DNA of 43,222 nt, taken from positions 1 to 43,222 of the forward strand of contig JAQGJU010000075.1 of the NCBI GenBank assembly GCA_028290465.1. Reading direction: 5' to 3'. This document shows positions 11,185-19,629 of the stretch, piece by piece. A model generated the notes under the pieces. The model worked only from the letters and a program-made list of their open reading frames with translations. It was not told the DNA's origin and ran no database searches. A program made the translations under genes and the position numbers. The stretch comes from Xanthobacteraceae bacterium (lineage in GTDB: Bacteria > Pseudomonadota > Alphaproteobacteria > Rhizobiales > Xanthobacteraceae). Every line of letters begins with the position of its first letter. The first letter of the stretch is position 1.

Positions 11185-11652
11185 ATGGCTGATCTCGAAA
11201 ACACGCTGATCCTCGAAACCACCAAGGGCAAGGTGGTGATCACCATGCGGCCCGATCTGGCGCCGAACCACGTTGCCCGCATCAAGGAACTGGTGCGCGA
11301 AGGGTTTTACGACGGCGTGCCGTTCCACCGCGTCATCGATGGCTTCATGGCGCAGACCGGCTGCCCGGAAGGCACCGGCACCGGCGGCTCCGGCAAGAAG
11401 CTGAAGGCCGAATTCAACAGCGAAAAGCACGTGCGCGGCACCGCCTCGATGGCGCGGGCGCAGAGCCCGGATTCCGGCGACAGCCAGTTCTTCCTGTGCT
11501 TCGACGACGCCCCGTTCCTGAACAACCAGTACACGGTGTGGGGCCGCGTCACCGAAGGCATGGAGAACGTCGACAAGATCAAGCGTGGCGAGCCGGTCAA
11601 GGATCCGGATCGCATCGTCAGCGCCAAGATGGCGGCCGACGCGGCAGCGTAA
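11185..11652 (+). CDS. ppiB: Cytoplasmic peptidyl-prolyl cis-trans isomerase, cyclophilin type
   Basis: A 155-residue cyclophilin without a signal peptide. It shows VPFHRVIDGFMAQTGCPEGTG, GTASMARAQSPDSGDSQFFLCF and FLNNQYTVWGRVTEGM, the active-site set of the family. It is clearly paralogous to the exported cyclophilin two genes upstream (same order of motifs, RPDLAP in both). AAGG lies upstream of the ATG, four bases after the preceding stop. A 151-bp repeat element follows before queA. Confidence 0.95.
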   Translation: MADLENTLILETTKGKVVITMRPDLAPNHVARIKELVREGFYDGVPFHRVIDGFMAQTGCPEGTGTGGSGKKLKAEFNSEKHVRGTASMARAQSPDSGDSQFFLCFDDAPFLNNQYTVWGRVTEGMENVDKIKRGEPVKDPDRIVSAKMAADAAA

Positions 11653-11672
11653 GACGCTTCGCTTTCTTGCTT

Positions 11673-11823
11673 CCCTCGCCCCGCTTTTGCGGGGAGAGGG
11701 TGGCAAGCGTTGTTACGCGAGCCGGGTGAGTGGCGAGCGTGCCGCAAATTCGGCGCCGGCCCCTCACCCGACTTCCTCACTTCGTTCGGAAGTCACCCTC
11801 TCCCCGCAAAAGCGGGGCGAGGG
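11673..11823. repeat. 151-bp element with perfect 30-bp inverted terminal arms
   Basis: The 30 bases at 11673-11702 are exactly the reverse complement of 11794-11823. Each arm is itself a hairpin (CCCCGC TTTT GCGGGG). The interior holds further complementary pieces (CGGGTGAG with CTCACCCG; ACTTCC with GGAAGT). There is no coding capacity. It resembles the short interspersed palindromic elements frequent between genes in Bradyrhizobium-like genomes, and fills most of the 239-bp gap between ppiB and queA. Confidence 0.88.
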
Positions 11824-11891
11824 TGCAGGCCGCATTCGCGGGTTCTGTTAGAACCAACCGCACCGTCGGCTACCCGGCAACGACTGGCATC

Positions 11892-12983
11892 ATGCGCACC
11901 GACCTGTTCGACTTCCATTTGCCGCCGGACAGCATCGCGCTGCGGCCTGCCAGCCCGCGCGATGCCGCGCGGCTGCTGGTCGTGCGTCCTGGGCAAGCGT
12001 CTTCAAACGAGATGCTGGACGAGCGGCACGTCCGTGATTTGCCGGACCTGCTGCGCGCCGGAGACGCGCTGGTGGTCAACGACACCAAGGTGATTCCGGC
12101 GCGGCTGACCGGCCGGCGAATCGGCCGCGGCCCTGAGACGGAAATCGAAGCCACGCTGATCAAACGCCTCGACGGCTCACGCTGGCAGGCCTTTGCCAAA
12201 CCTGGCAAGCGACTACAGGCCGGCGACACCGTTCGCTTCGGTGACGAGGGAAAGGTCTGCTTTCTCGGTCAGTTGGATGCAACGGTTGAAGAAAAATACG
12301 ACACCGGCGAAGTGACGCTTTCATTCGCGTTTCACGGCCCGGTGCTCGATCAGGCCATCACGGAGCGCGGCACAATGCCGTTGCCTCCCTACATCGCGGC
12401 CCGGCGCGCGCCCGACGAGCAGGACCGTGCCGACTACCAGACGCTGTTCGCGCAGGACGACGGCTCGGTCGCGGCGCCGACCGCCGGCCTGCATTTCACG
12501 CCGGATCTGATCGCCCGCCTGGAGGCGCGCGGCGTCGCCTTGCACAAGGTCACGCTGCATGTCGGCGCCGGCACGTTCCTGCCGGTGAAGACCGACGACA
12601 CCGCCGACCACGCGATGCACGCCGAATGGGGCAGTGTCAGCGCCGCCACGGCCGATGCGCTCAATGCCACGCGCAAGGCCGGGGGCAGGGTGGTGGCGGT
12701 CGGCTCGACCTCTTTGCGCTTGCTGGAAAGCGCCACCGGCGAGGACCATGTCATACGTCCGTTCGACGGAGACACCGCGATCTTCATCACGCCCGGCTAC
12801 CGTTTTCGCGCGGTCGACCTGATGCTGACCAATTTCCACCTGCCGCGCTCGACCCTGTTCATGCTGGTGGCAGCATTCAGCGGCCTCGATGTCATGCAGC
12901 GCGCCTATGCGCATGCGATCGAGACCGGCTATCGGTTCTATTCCTACGGCGACGCCTGCCTGCTGTACCCCGGTGATACCTGA
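11892..12983 (+). CDS. queA: S-adenosylmethionine:tRNA ribosyltransferase-isomerase
   Basis: A 363-residue QueA, which moves and rearranges the ribosyl part of SAM onto 7-aminomethyl-7-deazaguanine in tRNA to give epoxyqueuosine. Signatures are the start [19 protein letters not shown], the stretch [37 protein letters not shown] and [14 protein letters not shown]. The frame stays open upstream to 11730 through the repeat element, but family alignment places the start at 11892. No good ribosome site is visible. It ends 16 bp before tgt, the enzyme acting just before it in the pathway. Confidence 0.97.
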   Translation: MRTDLFDFHLPPDSIALRPASPRDAARLLVVRPGQASSNEMLDERHVRDLPDLLRAGDALVVNDTKVIPARLTGRRIGRGPETEIEATLIKRLDGSRWQAFAKPGKRLQAGDTVRFGDEGKVCFLGQLDATVEEKYDTGEVTLSFAFHGPVLDQAITERGTMPLPPYIAARRAPDEQDRADYQTLFAQDDGSVAAPTAGLHFTPDLIARLEARGVALHKVTLHVGAGTFLPVKTDDTADHAMHAEWGSVSAATADALNATRKAGGRVVAVGSTSLRLLESATGEDHVIRPFDGDTAIFITPGYRFRAVDLMLTNFHLPRSTLFMLVAAFSGLDVMQRAYAHAIETGYRFYSYGDACLLYPGDT

Positions 12984-12999
12984 TGACCCAGGCCCTTTA

Positions 13000-14148
13000 A
13001 TGACCAGCCCGTTTTCCTTCCGCGTGCACGCCACCGACGGCGCCGCCCGCACTGGCGAAGTATTCACCCCGCATGGCGTGGTGCGCACGCCGGCCTTCAT
13101 GCCGGTCGGCACCCAAGCGACCGTGAAGGCGGTGCCGGTCGAGGCGGTGCGGGCTTCCGGCGCCGATATCCTGCTCGGCAATACCTATCATCTGATGCTG
13201 CGGCCTGGCGCGGAGCGCATCGCGAAGCTCGGCGGACTGCATGAATTCATGCGCTGGCCGCATCCGATCCTGACCGACTCCGGCGGTTTCCAGGTGATGT
13301 CGCTGTCGGGCCTGCGCAAGGTCGAGGACAAGGGCGTCACGTTCCGCTCGCATCTCGACGGCAGCACGTTTGAACTGTCGCCGGAACGCGCGATCGAAAT
13401 CCAGGCGCTGCTCGGCACCGACATCACCATGCAGCTCGACGAATGCACGCGGCTGCCGGCGACGCCGGCCGAGATCGAGCGGGCGATGCAGTTGTCGCTG
13501 CGCTGGGCCGAGCGCAGCAAGCGCGCTTTCGAGACATATGAGACACGGGTACGCGAAGGCTACGGCCTGTTCGGCATCGTGCAGGGCGGCGACCTGCCCG
13601 AACTGCGCGTGGCCAGCGCGCGCGCGCTGGTCGATATCGGCTTTAACGGCTACGCGATCGGCGGCCTCGCGGTCGGCGAGCCGCAGGCCGTGATGCTGGC
13701 GATGATCGAGGCCGTGATGCCGGCGCTGCCGCAGGACCGGCCGCGCTATCTGATGGGCGTCGGCACCCCGGATGATCTCCTCGAGGCCGCCTCGCGCGGC
13801 GTCGACATGTTCGACTGCGTGATGCCGACCCGCAACGGCCGCCACGGCGTCGCCTTCACGCGGTTCGGCACCGTCAATCTGAAGAACGCACGGCACGTCG
13901 AAGACCCGCGCCCGCTCGACCCGGAAAGCCGCTGCCTGGCGGCGAGCGATTACTCGCGGGCCTACCTGCATCACCTGATCAAGAGCGGCGAGATGCTGGG
14001 CTCGATGCTGCTGTCGCAGGTCAATCTCTACTACTACCAGGATCTGATGCAGGGCATCCGCACCGCCATCGCGGCCGGCACCCTGGCGGAGTTCCGGGCG
14101 GCCACCAAGGCCGGCTGGGAGCAGGGCGATATGCCGGCGCGGACGTGA
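13000..14148 (+). CDS. tgt: tRNA-guanine transglycosylase with eroded zinc site
   Basis: A 382-residue bacterial Tgt, which exchanges the wobble guanine of tRNAs for Asp, Asn, His and Tyr with preQ1. The catalytic parts are intact: [11 protein letters not shown] with its aspartate, FGIVQGG, and [17 protein letters not shown] with the nucleophilic aspartate. The C-terminal zinc site is not. The ligands of E. coli C302, C304, C307 and H333 correspond, with exact spacing, to S310, C312, A315 and V341 here, so three of four are lost. The surrounding helix (YSRAYLHHL) is well conserved. Follows queA; the two probably form one unit. Confidence 0.97.
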   Translation: MTSPFSFRVHATDGAARTGEVFTPHGVVRTPAFMPVGTQATVKAVPVEAVRASGADILLGNTYHLMLRPGAERIAKLGGLHEFMRWPHPILTDSGGFQVMSLSGLRKVEDKGVTFRSHLDGSTFELSPERAIEIQALLGTDITMQLDECTRLPATPAEIERAMQLSLRWAERSKRAFETYETRVREGYGLFGIVQGGDLPELRVASARALVDIGFNGYAIGGLAVGEPQAVMLAMIEAVMPALPQDRPRYLMGVGTPDDLLEAASRGVDMFDCVMPTRNGRHGVAFTRFGTVNLKNARHVEDPRPLDPESRCLAASDYSRAYLHHLIKSGEMLGSMLLSQVNLYYYQDLMQGIRTAIAAGTLAEFRAATKAGWEQGDMPART

Positions 14149-14176
14149 TGCGGCGAACCGGTTTCGGTTCGCCGCA
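14149..14176 (+). other. 11-bp stem-loop at the tgt stop codon
   Basis: TGCGGCGAACC and GGTTCGCCGCA pair perfectly around GGTTTC, starting at the base after the tgt stop. No T run follows directly. Together with the next repeat it may end the queA-tgt transcript. Confidence 0.5.
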
Positions 14177-14184
14177 GGAATGCT

Positions 14185-14227
14185 CTAGAGCGCGATGCGC
14201 TTGAGTTGAATCGCCATCGCGCTCTAG
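14185..14227 (+). repeat. 13-bp inverted repeat followed by a T-rich run
   Basis: CTAGAGCGCGATG (14185-14197) is the reverse complement of 14215-14227 and encloses 17 bases. TCTTTTGTTT follows, so the stem could act as an intrinsic terminator for queA-tgt. It is a second kind of palindrome, distinct from the 49-bp family that comes next. Confidence 0.75.
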
Positions 14228-14237
14228 TCTTTTGTTT

Positions 14238-14286
14238 GAGCATGATCTTTTCGGAAAACCGGTATCCACTTTTCCGGATCATGCTC
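14238..14286 (+). repeat. 49-bp extragenic palindrome, copy 2, overlapping the RND gene stop
   Basis: Outer arms GAGCATGATC (14238-14247) and GATCATGCTC (14277-14286) are identical to those of copy 1 at 10071; the interior CGGAAAACCGG, TCCAC, TTTTCCG matches copy 1 in reverse orientation with a few changes. The last base of the element is part of the TAG stop codon (14286-14288, minus strand) of the RND permease gene. Confidence 0.9.
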
Positions 14287-17200
14287 TAGCCGCTATGCGG
14301 CGAAGCCTGAGCAGCCGGAACAGCCGTGGTTAGCGGCGCTTCACGGTGCCCGCGCCGAACCAGGCTTTCGAAGGCCAGGTAGACCACCGGCGTTGTGAAC
14401 AGGGTCAAGACCTGCGAGATCACTAGGCCGCCCACGATGGCGATGCCCAGCGGCACTCTGAGTTCCGATCCCGGGCCGTGACCCAAGGCCAGTGGCAGCG
14501 CACCCAGCAGAGCCGCGAGGGTGGTCATCATGATCGGCCGGAACCTGAGAAGGCAGGCCTGATGGATCGCATCCCGGGCCGTCAAGCCTTGCTCGCGCTC
14601 CGCCACCAAAGCGAAGTCGACGATCATGATGGCGTTTTTCTTGACGATGCCGATCAGCAGGATGATGCCGATCATGCCCATGATCGACAGGTCCTGACCG
14701 AACAGCATCAAGGCGAGCAATGCCCCGAGGCCGGCCGAGGGCAGGGTCGAGATGATCGTCAGCGGGTGGATCGTGCTCTCATAGAGCACCCCGAGCACGA
14801 TATAGACGGCGATGATGGCGGCCAGGATCAGATAGGGCTGGCTGGCCAAGGACGATTGGAAGGCCTGCGCCGTTCCTTGAAATGTGCCGACGACCGAAAC
14901 CGGCATGCCGGCGTTCTGCTCGGCCGCGTGGATCGCCGTCACGGCATCTCCCAGCGCCACGCCCGGCGCCAGGTTGAATGACAGCGTGGTCGCCGGCGAC
15001 GTCCCCTGGTGGTTGATCGTCACCGGCAGCACGCCGGTCTTGACGCTCGCCAGCATGCTCAGCGGCACCAGCTTACTGCTCGTCGACGAGCGCACGTAGA
15101 GCCGTGTCAGCGCGTCGGTGTTGAGCTGGAAGCGAGGGTCCAGTTCTTCGACCACGTGATATTGGCTGACCTGGGTGAAAAGAGTCGCAACCTGCCGCTG
15201 ACCGAAGGCGTCATACAGCGTATCGTCGATCGCCTGCACACTGACGCCGAGCCTTGAGGCGGTTGCCCGGTCGATCACCAGCGTGGCGCTGGTCGCGGCA
15301 TTCTGCCGGTCGGAGATTACGTCCTGGACCTGCGGCAGGGTGGCCAATTGCTTGGCCATGATGCCGGCCCATTTGGCCAGTTCCGCAGTGTCGCCGTCCT
15401 GCAGCGTATATTGATACTGGGCTGCGGAAGTGCGGCCGCCGACCTGAATGTCCTGGCGAACCTGCAGGCCGATGGTCAGGCCTTCGAGGCCGGATGTGGC
15501 CTTTCGGATACGCGCCATCACCTGCGACGCCGTGCTGGTCCGTTCGGAAAACGGCTTCAGGTTGATCTGCACCTGCCCGATGCTCGCGGACGGGCTGGGG
15601 TTGATCCAATAGGCGACATTGTCCACACCCGGATCGCCGGCGATGATCTTGCCGAGATCCTGCATGCGCTGGGACATGGCGTCGAAGGAAATGTCGCTGG
15701 CGGCCTGGGCCTGTCCTTGAATGACGCCCGTATCCTGCTGCGGCAGGAAGCCTTTCGGCACCACGGTATAGAGCCAGAGCGTGCCTGCAAGCGTCGCCGC
15801 CGTCACGGCCAGCGCTGCGAAACGATGGCGAAGGACGAAGTCGAGGCCATGGCCATAGCTTCGCGTGACGGCCTCGAAGAATCGTTCGGACCAGCGATAG
15901 AGACGGCCATGCTGGGCGTTGTGATCGTGGCGGATCAGCCACGCGCACATCATCGGTGTGACGGTGAGCGACACGAGTCCCGACACCAGGATGGCGACGC
16001 TGACGGTCACGGCGAATTCCCGGAACAGCCGGCCGACGATGCCGCCCATCAGCAGAATGGGGATGAACACGGCGATCAGCGACACCGTCATCGAAATGAT
16101 CGTGAAGCCGACCTCGCGCGCGCCGTCGATGGCGGCCTCGAGCTTGGATTTGCCGTTCTCCAAATGGCGCACGATGTTTTCGATCACCACGATGGCGTCG
16201 TCCACCACGAAGCCGACCGCGATGGTGAGGCCCATCAGCGAAAGATTGTCGAGGCTGTAGCCAAGCACATACATGACGCCGAAAGTGCCGAGCAGCGACA
16301 GCGGAATAGTGATGCTCGGGATCAGCGTGGCCCAGAAATTGCGCAGGAAGGAGAAGATCACCATGACGACCAGTGCGATGGTGATCAGCATGGTGTACTG
16401 CACATCGTCAACCGACGCCTGGATGACCTGGGTGCGGTCGCCGACCACCGTCAGCTTGACGGCCGCGGGCAGCGAGGCTTGCAGGGCCGGCAGGCGATCC
16501 TTGATGCTCTGAATGGTGCTGAGCACATTGGCGCCGCTCATCCGGTGAATGTCGATCATCACGGCGCGCTTACTCTGCAGCCATGCGGCCTGATGCGTAT
16601 CTTCCGGCCCGGTGATGACCGTGCCGATGTCCTGCACCCGGATCGGGGCGCCGTTGCGGTAGGCAACGATCATCGACGTGTAGGCTGGGAGATCGACGAT
16701 CTGATCGGTCGCGTCCAGGACGGTGGTGCGGCCATCACCGCTCAACGACCCCTTCGGCGCGTTGACGGTCTGTGCGCCGATGATGCTGCGCACGTCCTCC
16801 AGCGTCACACCGCGAGACGCCAGTTTATCCGGATCGAGCCGCACCCGCACTGAAGGCCGTTGCGGGCCGTGAAAATCCACAAGACCGACACCCGTCATCT
16901 GCGAGACCTGCGGGGCGATCACATCCTCCGCGTAGTGATCCACATCGGTCAGCGGCAGGATGTCCGACGACAGCGACAGCGTCAGCAGCGTTGCTTCGGC
17001 CGGATTTGCCTTGTGGTAAGTCGGCGGGCTCGGCAGATTTTTGGGCAAGGCGCCGGCCGCCATCGAGATCGCGGCCTGAACGTCCTGAGCCGCGGCATTG
17101 ATGTCGCGGTTGAGGTCGAACTGGATGGTGATGGATGTCCGGCCCGACGAACTGCTCGAGGTCATCTGCGATACGCCGGAGACATTGTTCGACAGCGAGT

Positions 17201-17405
17201 TCTCCAACGGCGTCGCCACGGACGTCGCCATGGTGTCGGCGCTGGCCCCGGGAAGCTGCGCCGAGATTTGAATGGTGGGAAAGTCGATCTGCGGAAGGGG
17301 CGCGATCGGCAGCATGAAATAGGCCAGCGTGCCGAGCAGCACGATGCCGATGGCGAGCAGACCGGTGCCCACGCGCCTGCGAATGAAGATTTCCGATAGG
17401 CTCAT
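14286..17405 (-). CDS. RND multidrug efflux permease, MdtB/MdtC/AcrB type
   Basis: A 1039-residue inner-membrane pump of the hydrophobe/amphiphile RND class, driven by protons. It opens MSLSEIFIRRRVGTGLLAIGIVLLG and AYFMLPIAPLPQIDFPTIQI; the porter domain has PGASADTMATSVATPLE. The proton-relay aspartates are in VGFVVDDAIVVIENI (near residue 405), and the second half has GIVKKNAIMIVDFAL. The start overlaps the stop of the membrane fusion gene; of two adjacent ATGs (17408, 17405) the second is six bases after GGGAGG and is preferred. No outer membrane channel gene is beside it, so it must borrow one. Its last bases lie in the 49-bp palindrome. Confidence 0.95.
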   Translation of the reverse strand: MSLSEIFIRRRVGTGLLAIGIVLLGTLAYFMLPIAPLPQIDFPTIQISAQLPGASADTMATSVATPLENSLSNNVSGVSQMTSSSSSGRTSITIQFDLNRDINAAAQDVQAAISMAAGALPKNLPSPPTYHKANPAEATLLTLSLSSDILPLTDVDHYAEDVIAPQVSQMTGVGLVDFHGPQRPSVRVRLDPDKLASRGVTLEDVRSIIGAQTVNAPKGSLSGDGRTTVLDATDQIVDLPAYTSMIVAYRNGAPIRVQDIGTVITGPEDTHQAAWLQSKRAVMIDIHRMSGANVLSTIQSIKDRLPALQASLPAAVKLTVVGDRTQVIQASVDDVQYTMLITIALVVMVIFSFLRNFWATLIPSITIPLSLLGTFGVMYVLGYSLDNLSLMGLTIAVGFVVDDAIVVIENIVRHLENGKSKLEAAIDGAREVGFTIISMTVSLIAVFIPILLMGGIVGRLFREFAVTVSVAILVSGLVSLTVTPMMCAWLIRHDHNAQHGRLYRWSERFFEAVTRSYGHGLDFVLRHRFAALAVTAATLAGTLWLYTVVPKGFLPQQDTGVIQGQAQAASDISFDAMSQRMQDLGKIIAGDPGVDNVAYWINPSPSASIGQVQINLKPFSERTSTASQVMARIRKATSGLEGLTIGLQVRQDIQVGGRTSAAQYQYTLQDGDTAELAKWAGIMAKQLATLPQVQDVISDRQNAATSATLVIDRATASRLGVSVQAIDDTLYDAFGQRQVATLFTQVSQYHVVEELDPRFQLNTDALTRLYVRSSTSSKLVPLSMLASVKTGVLPVTINHQGTSPATTLSFNLAPGVALGDAVTAIHAAEQNAGMPVSVVGTFQGTAQAFQSSLASQPYLILAAIIAVYIVLGVLYESTIHPLTIISTLPSAGLGALLALMLFGQDLSIMGMIGIILLIGIVKKNAIMIVDFALVAEREQGLTARDAIHQACLLRFRPIMMTTLAALLGALPLALGHGPGSELRVPLGIAIVGGLVISQVLTLFTTPVVYLAFESLVRRGHREAPLTTAVPAAQASPHSG

Positions 17406-18613
17406 CATAGGCCTCCCGTGCTGGCGAGATTCGATGTCGCTTGAGGTTGCTGGGAAGCGCTCACCCGTGTGCCTTCGGTGAGCCGGGACTGGCCGGATAC
17501 GACGACCTCCTGACCCGACTTCGGACCCGACAGCAGCGCCGTGTAATTTTCCACCGTAGGTCCGCTTTTGACGGGCTGCGCCGTGACCGTGCTGTCCGGC
17601 TTCACGACGAAGACAAATTGCCCATTCTGGCCGTTCTGCACGGCGGCCGATGGCACAACGGTCACGTTGGGATCGGTCCTCAGCCGGACCCGTGCGGTCA
17701 CCAGTTCGCCAGGCCACAACGCCTGGTTCTCATTCGCGAACTCCGCCTTGAGGCGGACCATGCCGGTGGCCGTATCGACCTGGCTGTCGATGACGGTGAG
17801 CTTGCCGTCGGCCAGATGTTGCTGGCCATCGCGGCTATCGACCGCAACCGGCAGGTCACCCTGTGACTGACCGGCAACAAGGGCAGGCAGTTCGTCCTGC
17901 GGCAGCGAGAACAGTACCGAAATCGGCCGCATCTGGGTGATGGTGACGATGCCCGTGGTGTCCGTTGCGTGGACCATCGCGCCCTCGTTCACTTGATGCA
18001 GGCCGACACGGCCGCTGACCGGCGCCTTTATGGTCGCGAAGTCGAGGTTGAGCTTGGCCGTGTCGATCGCGGCCTGGTCGCCGGCGACCGTTGCCTGCAT
18101 GACGTCGACCAGGGATTTCGCCGTGTCGAGCGCCTGCGTTGTGCCGGCACCGGTCGTTGCCAGCCGAGCCGCGCGAGCCTCGTCCCTTTTGGCATTGCCC
18201 AACTGGGCGGTATCTTTCTGATGGTTCGCTTCGGCCAGGGCCAACTGTGCCTGGTAGGGGCGGGGATCGATCTGCGCCAGCAGATCGCCCGCCTGAACCG
18301 CCTGTCCTTCCTTGAAGGCGAGCTTCTGCAACTGCCCGTCGACGCGGACTTTGACGTCGACCGTGCTCAGCGCCACGACGGTGCCGATGCCGGATCGTTC
18401 GATCGGCAGATCGCGGGTCGATGCCTTGGTGGCGGTGACCGGAATCGCGGCCGGCCGGGACGCCGGAACGGGTTGGGCCTGAGCCGAGAGCGCCCGCTGG
18501 AAAAAAAAGCCTCCCGCCGCGATCGCCACCAGCATCAGGCCGGCGAAGACCAGCCGCAGTGTAGAAATGCGGCGCCATCGCACCGGGGGGCTGCTTTCAG
18601 GATCGTCGCTCAC
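17405..18613 (-). CDS. RND efflux membrane fusion protein (HlyD/AcrA type)
   Basis: A 402-residue periplasmic adaptor linking the pump to an outer-membrane channel. An N-terminal membrane anchor (about residues 20-40, LVFAGLMLVAIAAGGFFF) is followed by the lipoyl half-motif VRVDGQLQKLAFKEGQAVQAGDLLAQIDPRPY, a helical hairpin, and the second half IKAPVSGRVGLHQVNEGAMV, then a beta-barrel with WPGELVTARVRL. The GTG at 18613 is preferred because GGAGG lies five bases before it; an ATG at 18625 would add MEDN. The stop overlaps the RND start (ATGATGA), so translation is coupled. A response regulator gene precedes it by 121 bp on the same strand. Confidence 0.94.
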   Translation of the reverse strand: MSDDPESSPPVRWRRISTLRLVFAGLMLVAIAAGGFFFQRALSAQAQPVPASRPAAIPVTATKASTRDLPIERSGIGTVVALSTVDVKVRVDGQLQKLAFKEGQAVQAGDLLAQIDPRPYQAQLALAEANHQKDTAQLGNAKRDEARAARLATTGAGTTQALDTAKSLVDVMQATVAGDQAAIDTAKLNLDFATIKAPVSGRVGLHQVNEGAMVHATDTTGIVTITQMRPISVLFSLPQDELPALVAGQSQGDLPVAVDSRDGQQHLADGKLTVIDSQVDTATGMVRLKAEFANENQALWPGELVTARVRLRTDPNVTVVPSAAVQNGQNGQFVFVVKPDSTVTAQPVKSGPTVENYTALLSGPKSGQEVVVSGQSRLTEGTRVSASQQPQATSNLASTGGL

Positions 18614-18734
18614 ATTGTCCTCCATCACCTCGCGCGCGGCGGCTCTGGCCTTGCGTGGGTCGGACAATGCACCGGCGCATATAGGCGCCATTTCGCTTGA
18701 ACATTAAATGCAGTTTAGGAAGGGACCGTGCGCC

Positions 18735-19427
18735 CTATGGTTCCGCTGCGGAATCCGGGCGTATCATGTAACCGGCGCCGGGGATCGTCTGGATCAGCGG
18801 CCCCTTCGCGTCTGCGTAGTCGACCTTCTGACGCAGCCGATGGATGTGCATGTCGATGATGTTGCCGCGCGGCTCGAAGTCGTAATCCCAGACGGTTTCC
18901 AGCAGCATGGCGCGGGTGACGACATGCCCGGCGTGGCGCATGAGGTATTCCAAAAGCAGGAACTCGCGATGCTGCAGTTCGATCTCCCGCCCGCCGCGCC
19001 AGGCCTTGCGAGCCCGGGTGTCCAGTTCGAGATCGCCGACGGTGAGCAAGGTCAGCCGCCGGGTGCGGTCCGCGCGGCGGCCGAGCGCCTCGATCCGGGC
19101 CAACAATTCCGAAAATGTGTAAGGTTTGGCCAGATAGTCATCGCACCCCGCTTGCAGGCCCTCGACCCGATCGGCGGCGCTGCTGATGGCACTGAGCATC
19201 AACACGGGAACGACCGCCTTTGCGTCCCGCAGACTCTTCACCAGCGACACACCGTCGAGGACAGGGAGCATCCGATCGACGATGATGGCTTCGTAAATGC
19301 CTTCGAGGGCGAGCGCCAAACCCGTCTCACCGTTGGCGGCACGATCGACTACGTGGCCGCTCTCCGACAGCCCCCTGGCCAGATACTGGGCGGTCTTGTC
19401 ATCATCTTCTACGATCAGCAGCCGCAT
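18735..19427 (-). CDS. OmpR-family response regulator next to the efflux genes
   Basis: A 230-residue two-domain regulator. The receiver has the acidic pair VEDDD at the start, phospho-acceptor D51 in IIVDRMLP, and YLAKPY with the conserved lysine near residue 101. The C-terminal winged helix reads HREFLLLEYLMRHAGHVVTRAMLLE and NIIDMHIHRLRQKVD. It precedes the membrane fusion and RND genes on the same strand and probably controls them. It has no kinase gene on its own strand; the only kinase nearby is in the divergent unit at 20300. No strong ribosome site is seen at the ATG. Confidence 0.93.
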   Translation of the reverse strand: MRLLIVEDDDKTAQYLARGLSESGHVVDRAANGETGLALALEGIYEAIIVDRMLPVLDGVSLVKSLRDAKAVVPVLMLSAISSAADRVEGLQAGCDDYLAKPYTFSELLARIEALGRRADRTRRLTLLTVGDLELDTRARKAWRGGREIELQHREFLLLEYLMRHAGHVVTRAMLLETVWDYDFEPRGNIIDMHIHRLRQKVDYADAKGPLIQTIPGAGYMIRPDSAAEP

Positions 19428-19538
19428 CGATGGTGGCTCACGAGATTAAAAATGTTTCATGTTGAAGCGAAACGGAGTTTACCACGGTGCTGCCATCAAG
19501 GGTGACCGTGCGACGCATACCCGTCGCGCAAAATTCCT

Positions 19539-19571
19539 TCCCGGGTGGGATCAATATCTCCCGACTCGGGA
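19539..19571. promoter_or_regulatory. Pair of palindromes between two divergent regulators (possible operator)
   Basis: TCCCGGGTGGGA (19539-19550) and TCCCGACTCGGGA (19559-19571) have centres about 20.5 bp apart, close to two turns of DNA. They lie in the 202-bp gap between the two OmpR-type regulator genes, which bind tandem sites on one DNA face. The assignment is by position and symmetry only. Confidence 0.35.
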
Positions 19572-19629
19572 AAAATCCTGTCCCTCGGTTGGATGACGTG
19601 ACCGCCAGGGACTAAATTCGGAGGAAATC

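Noticed and set aside
15348-16853. 501-codon open frame antisense to the RND permease
   Set aside because: The composition is typical of shadow frames, and the permease on the other strand has all its motifs.
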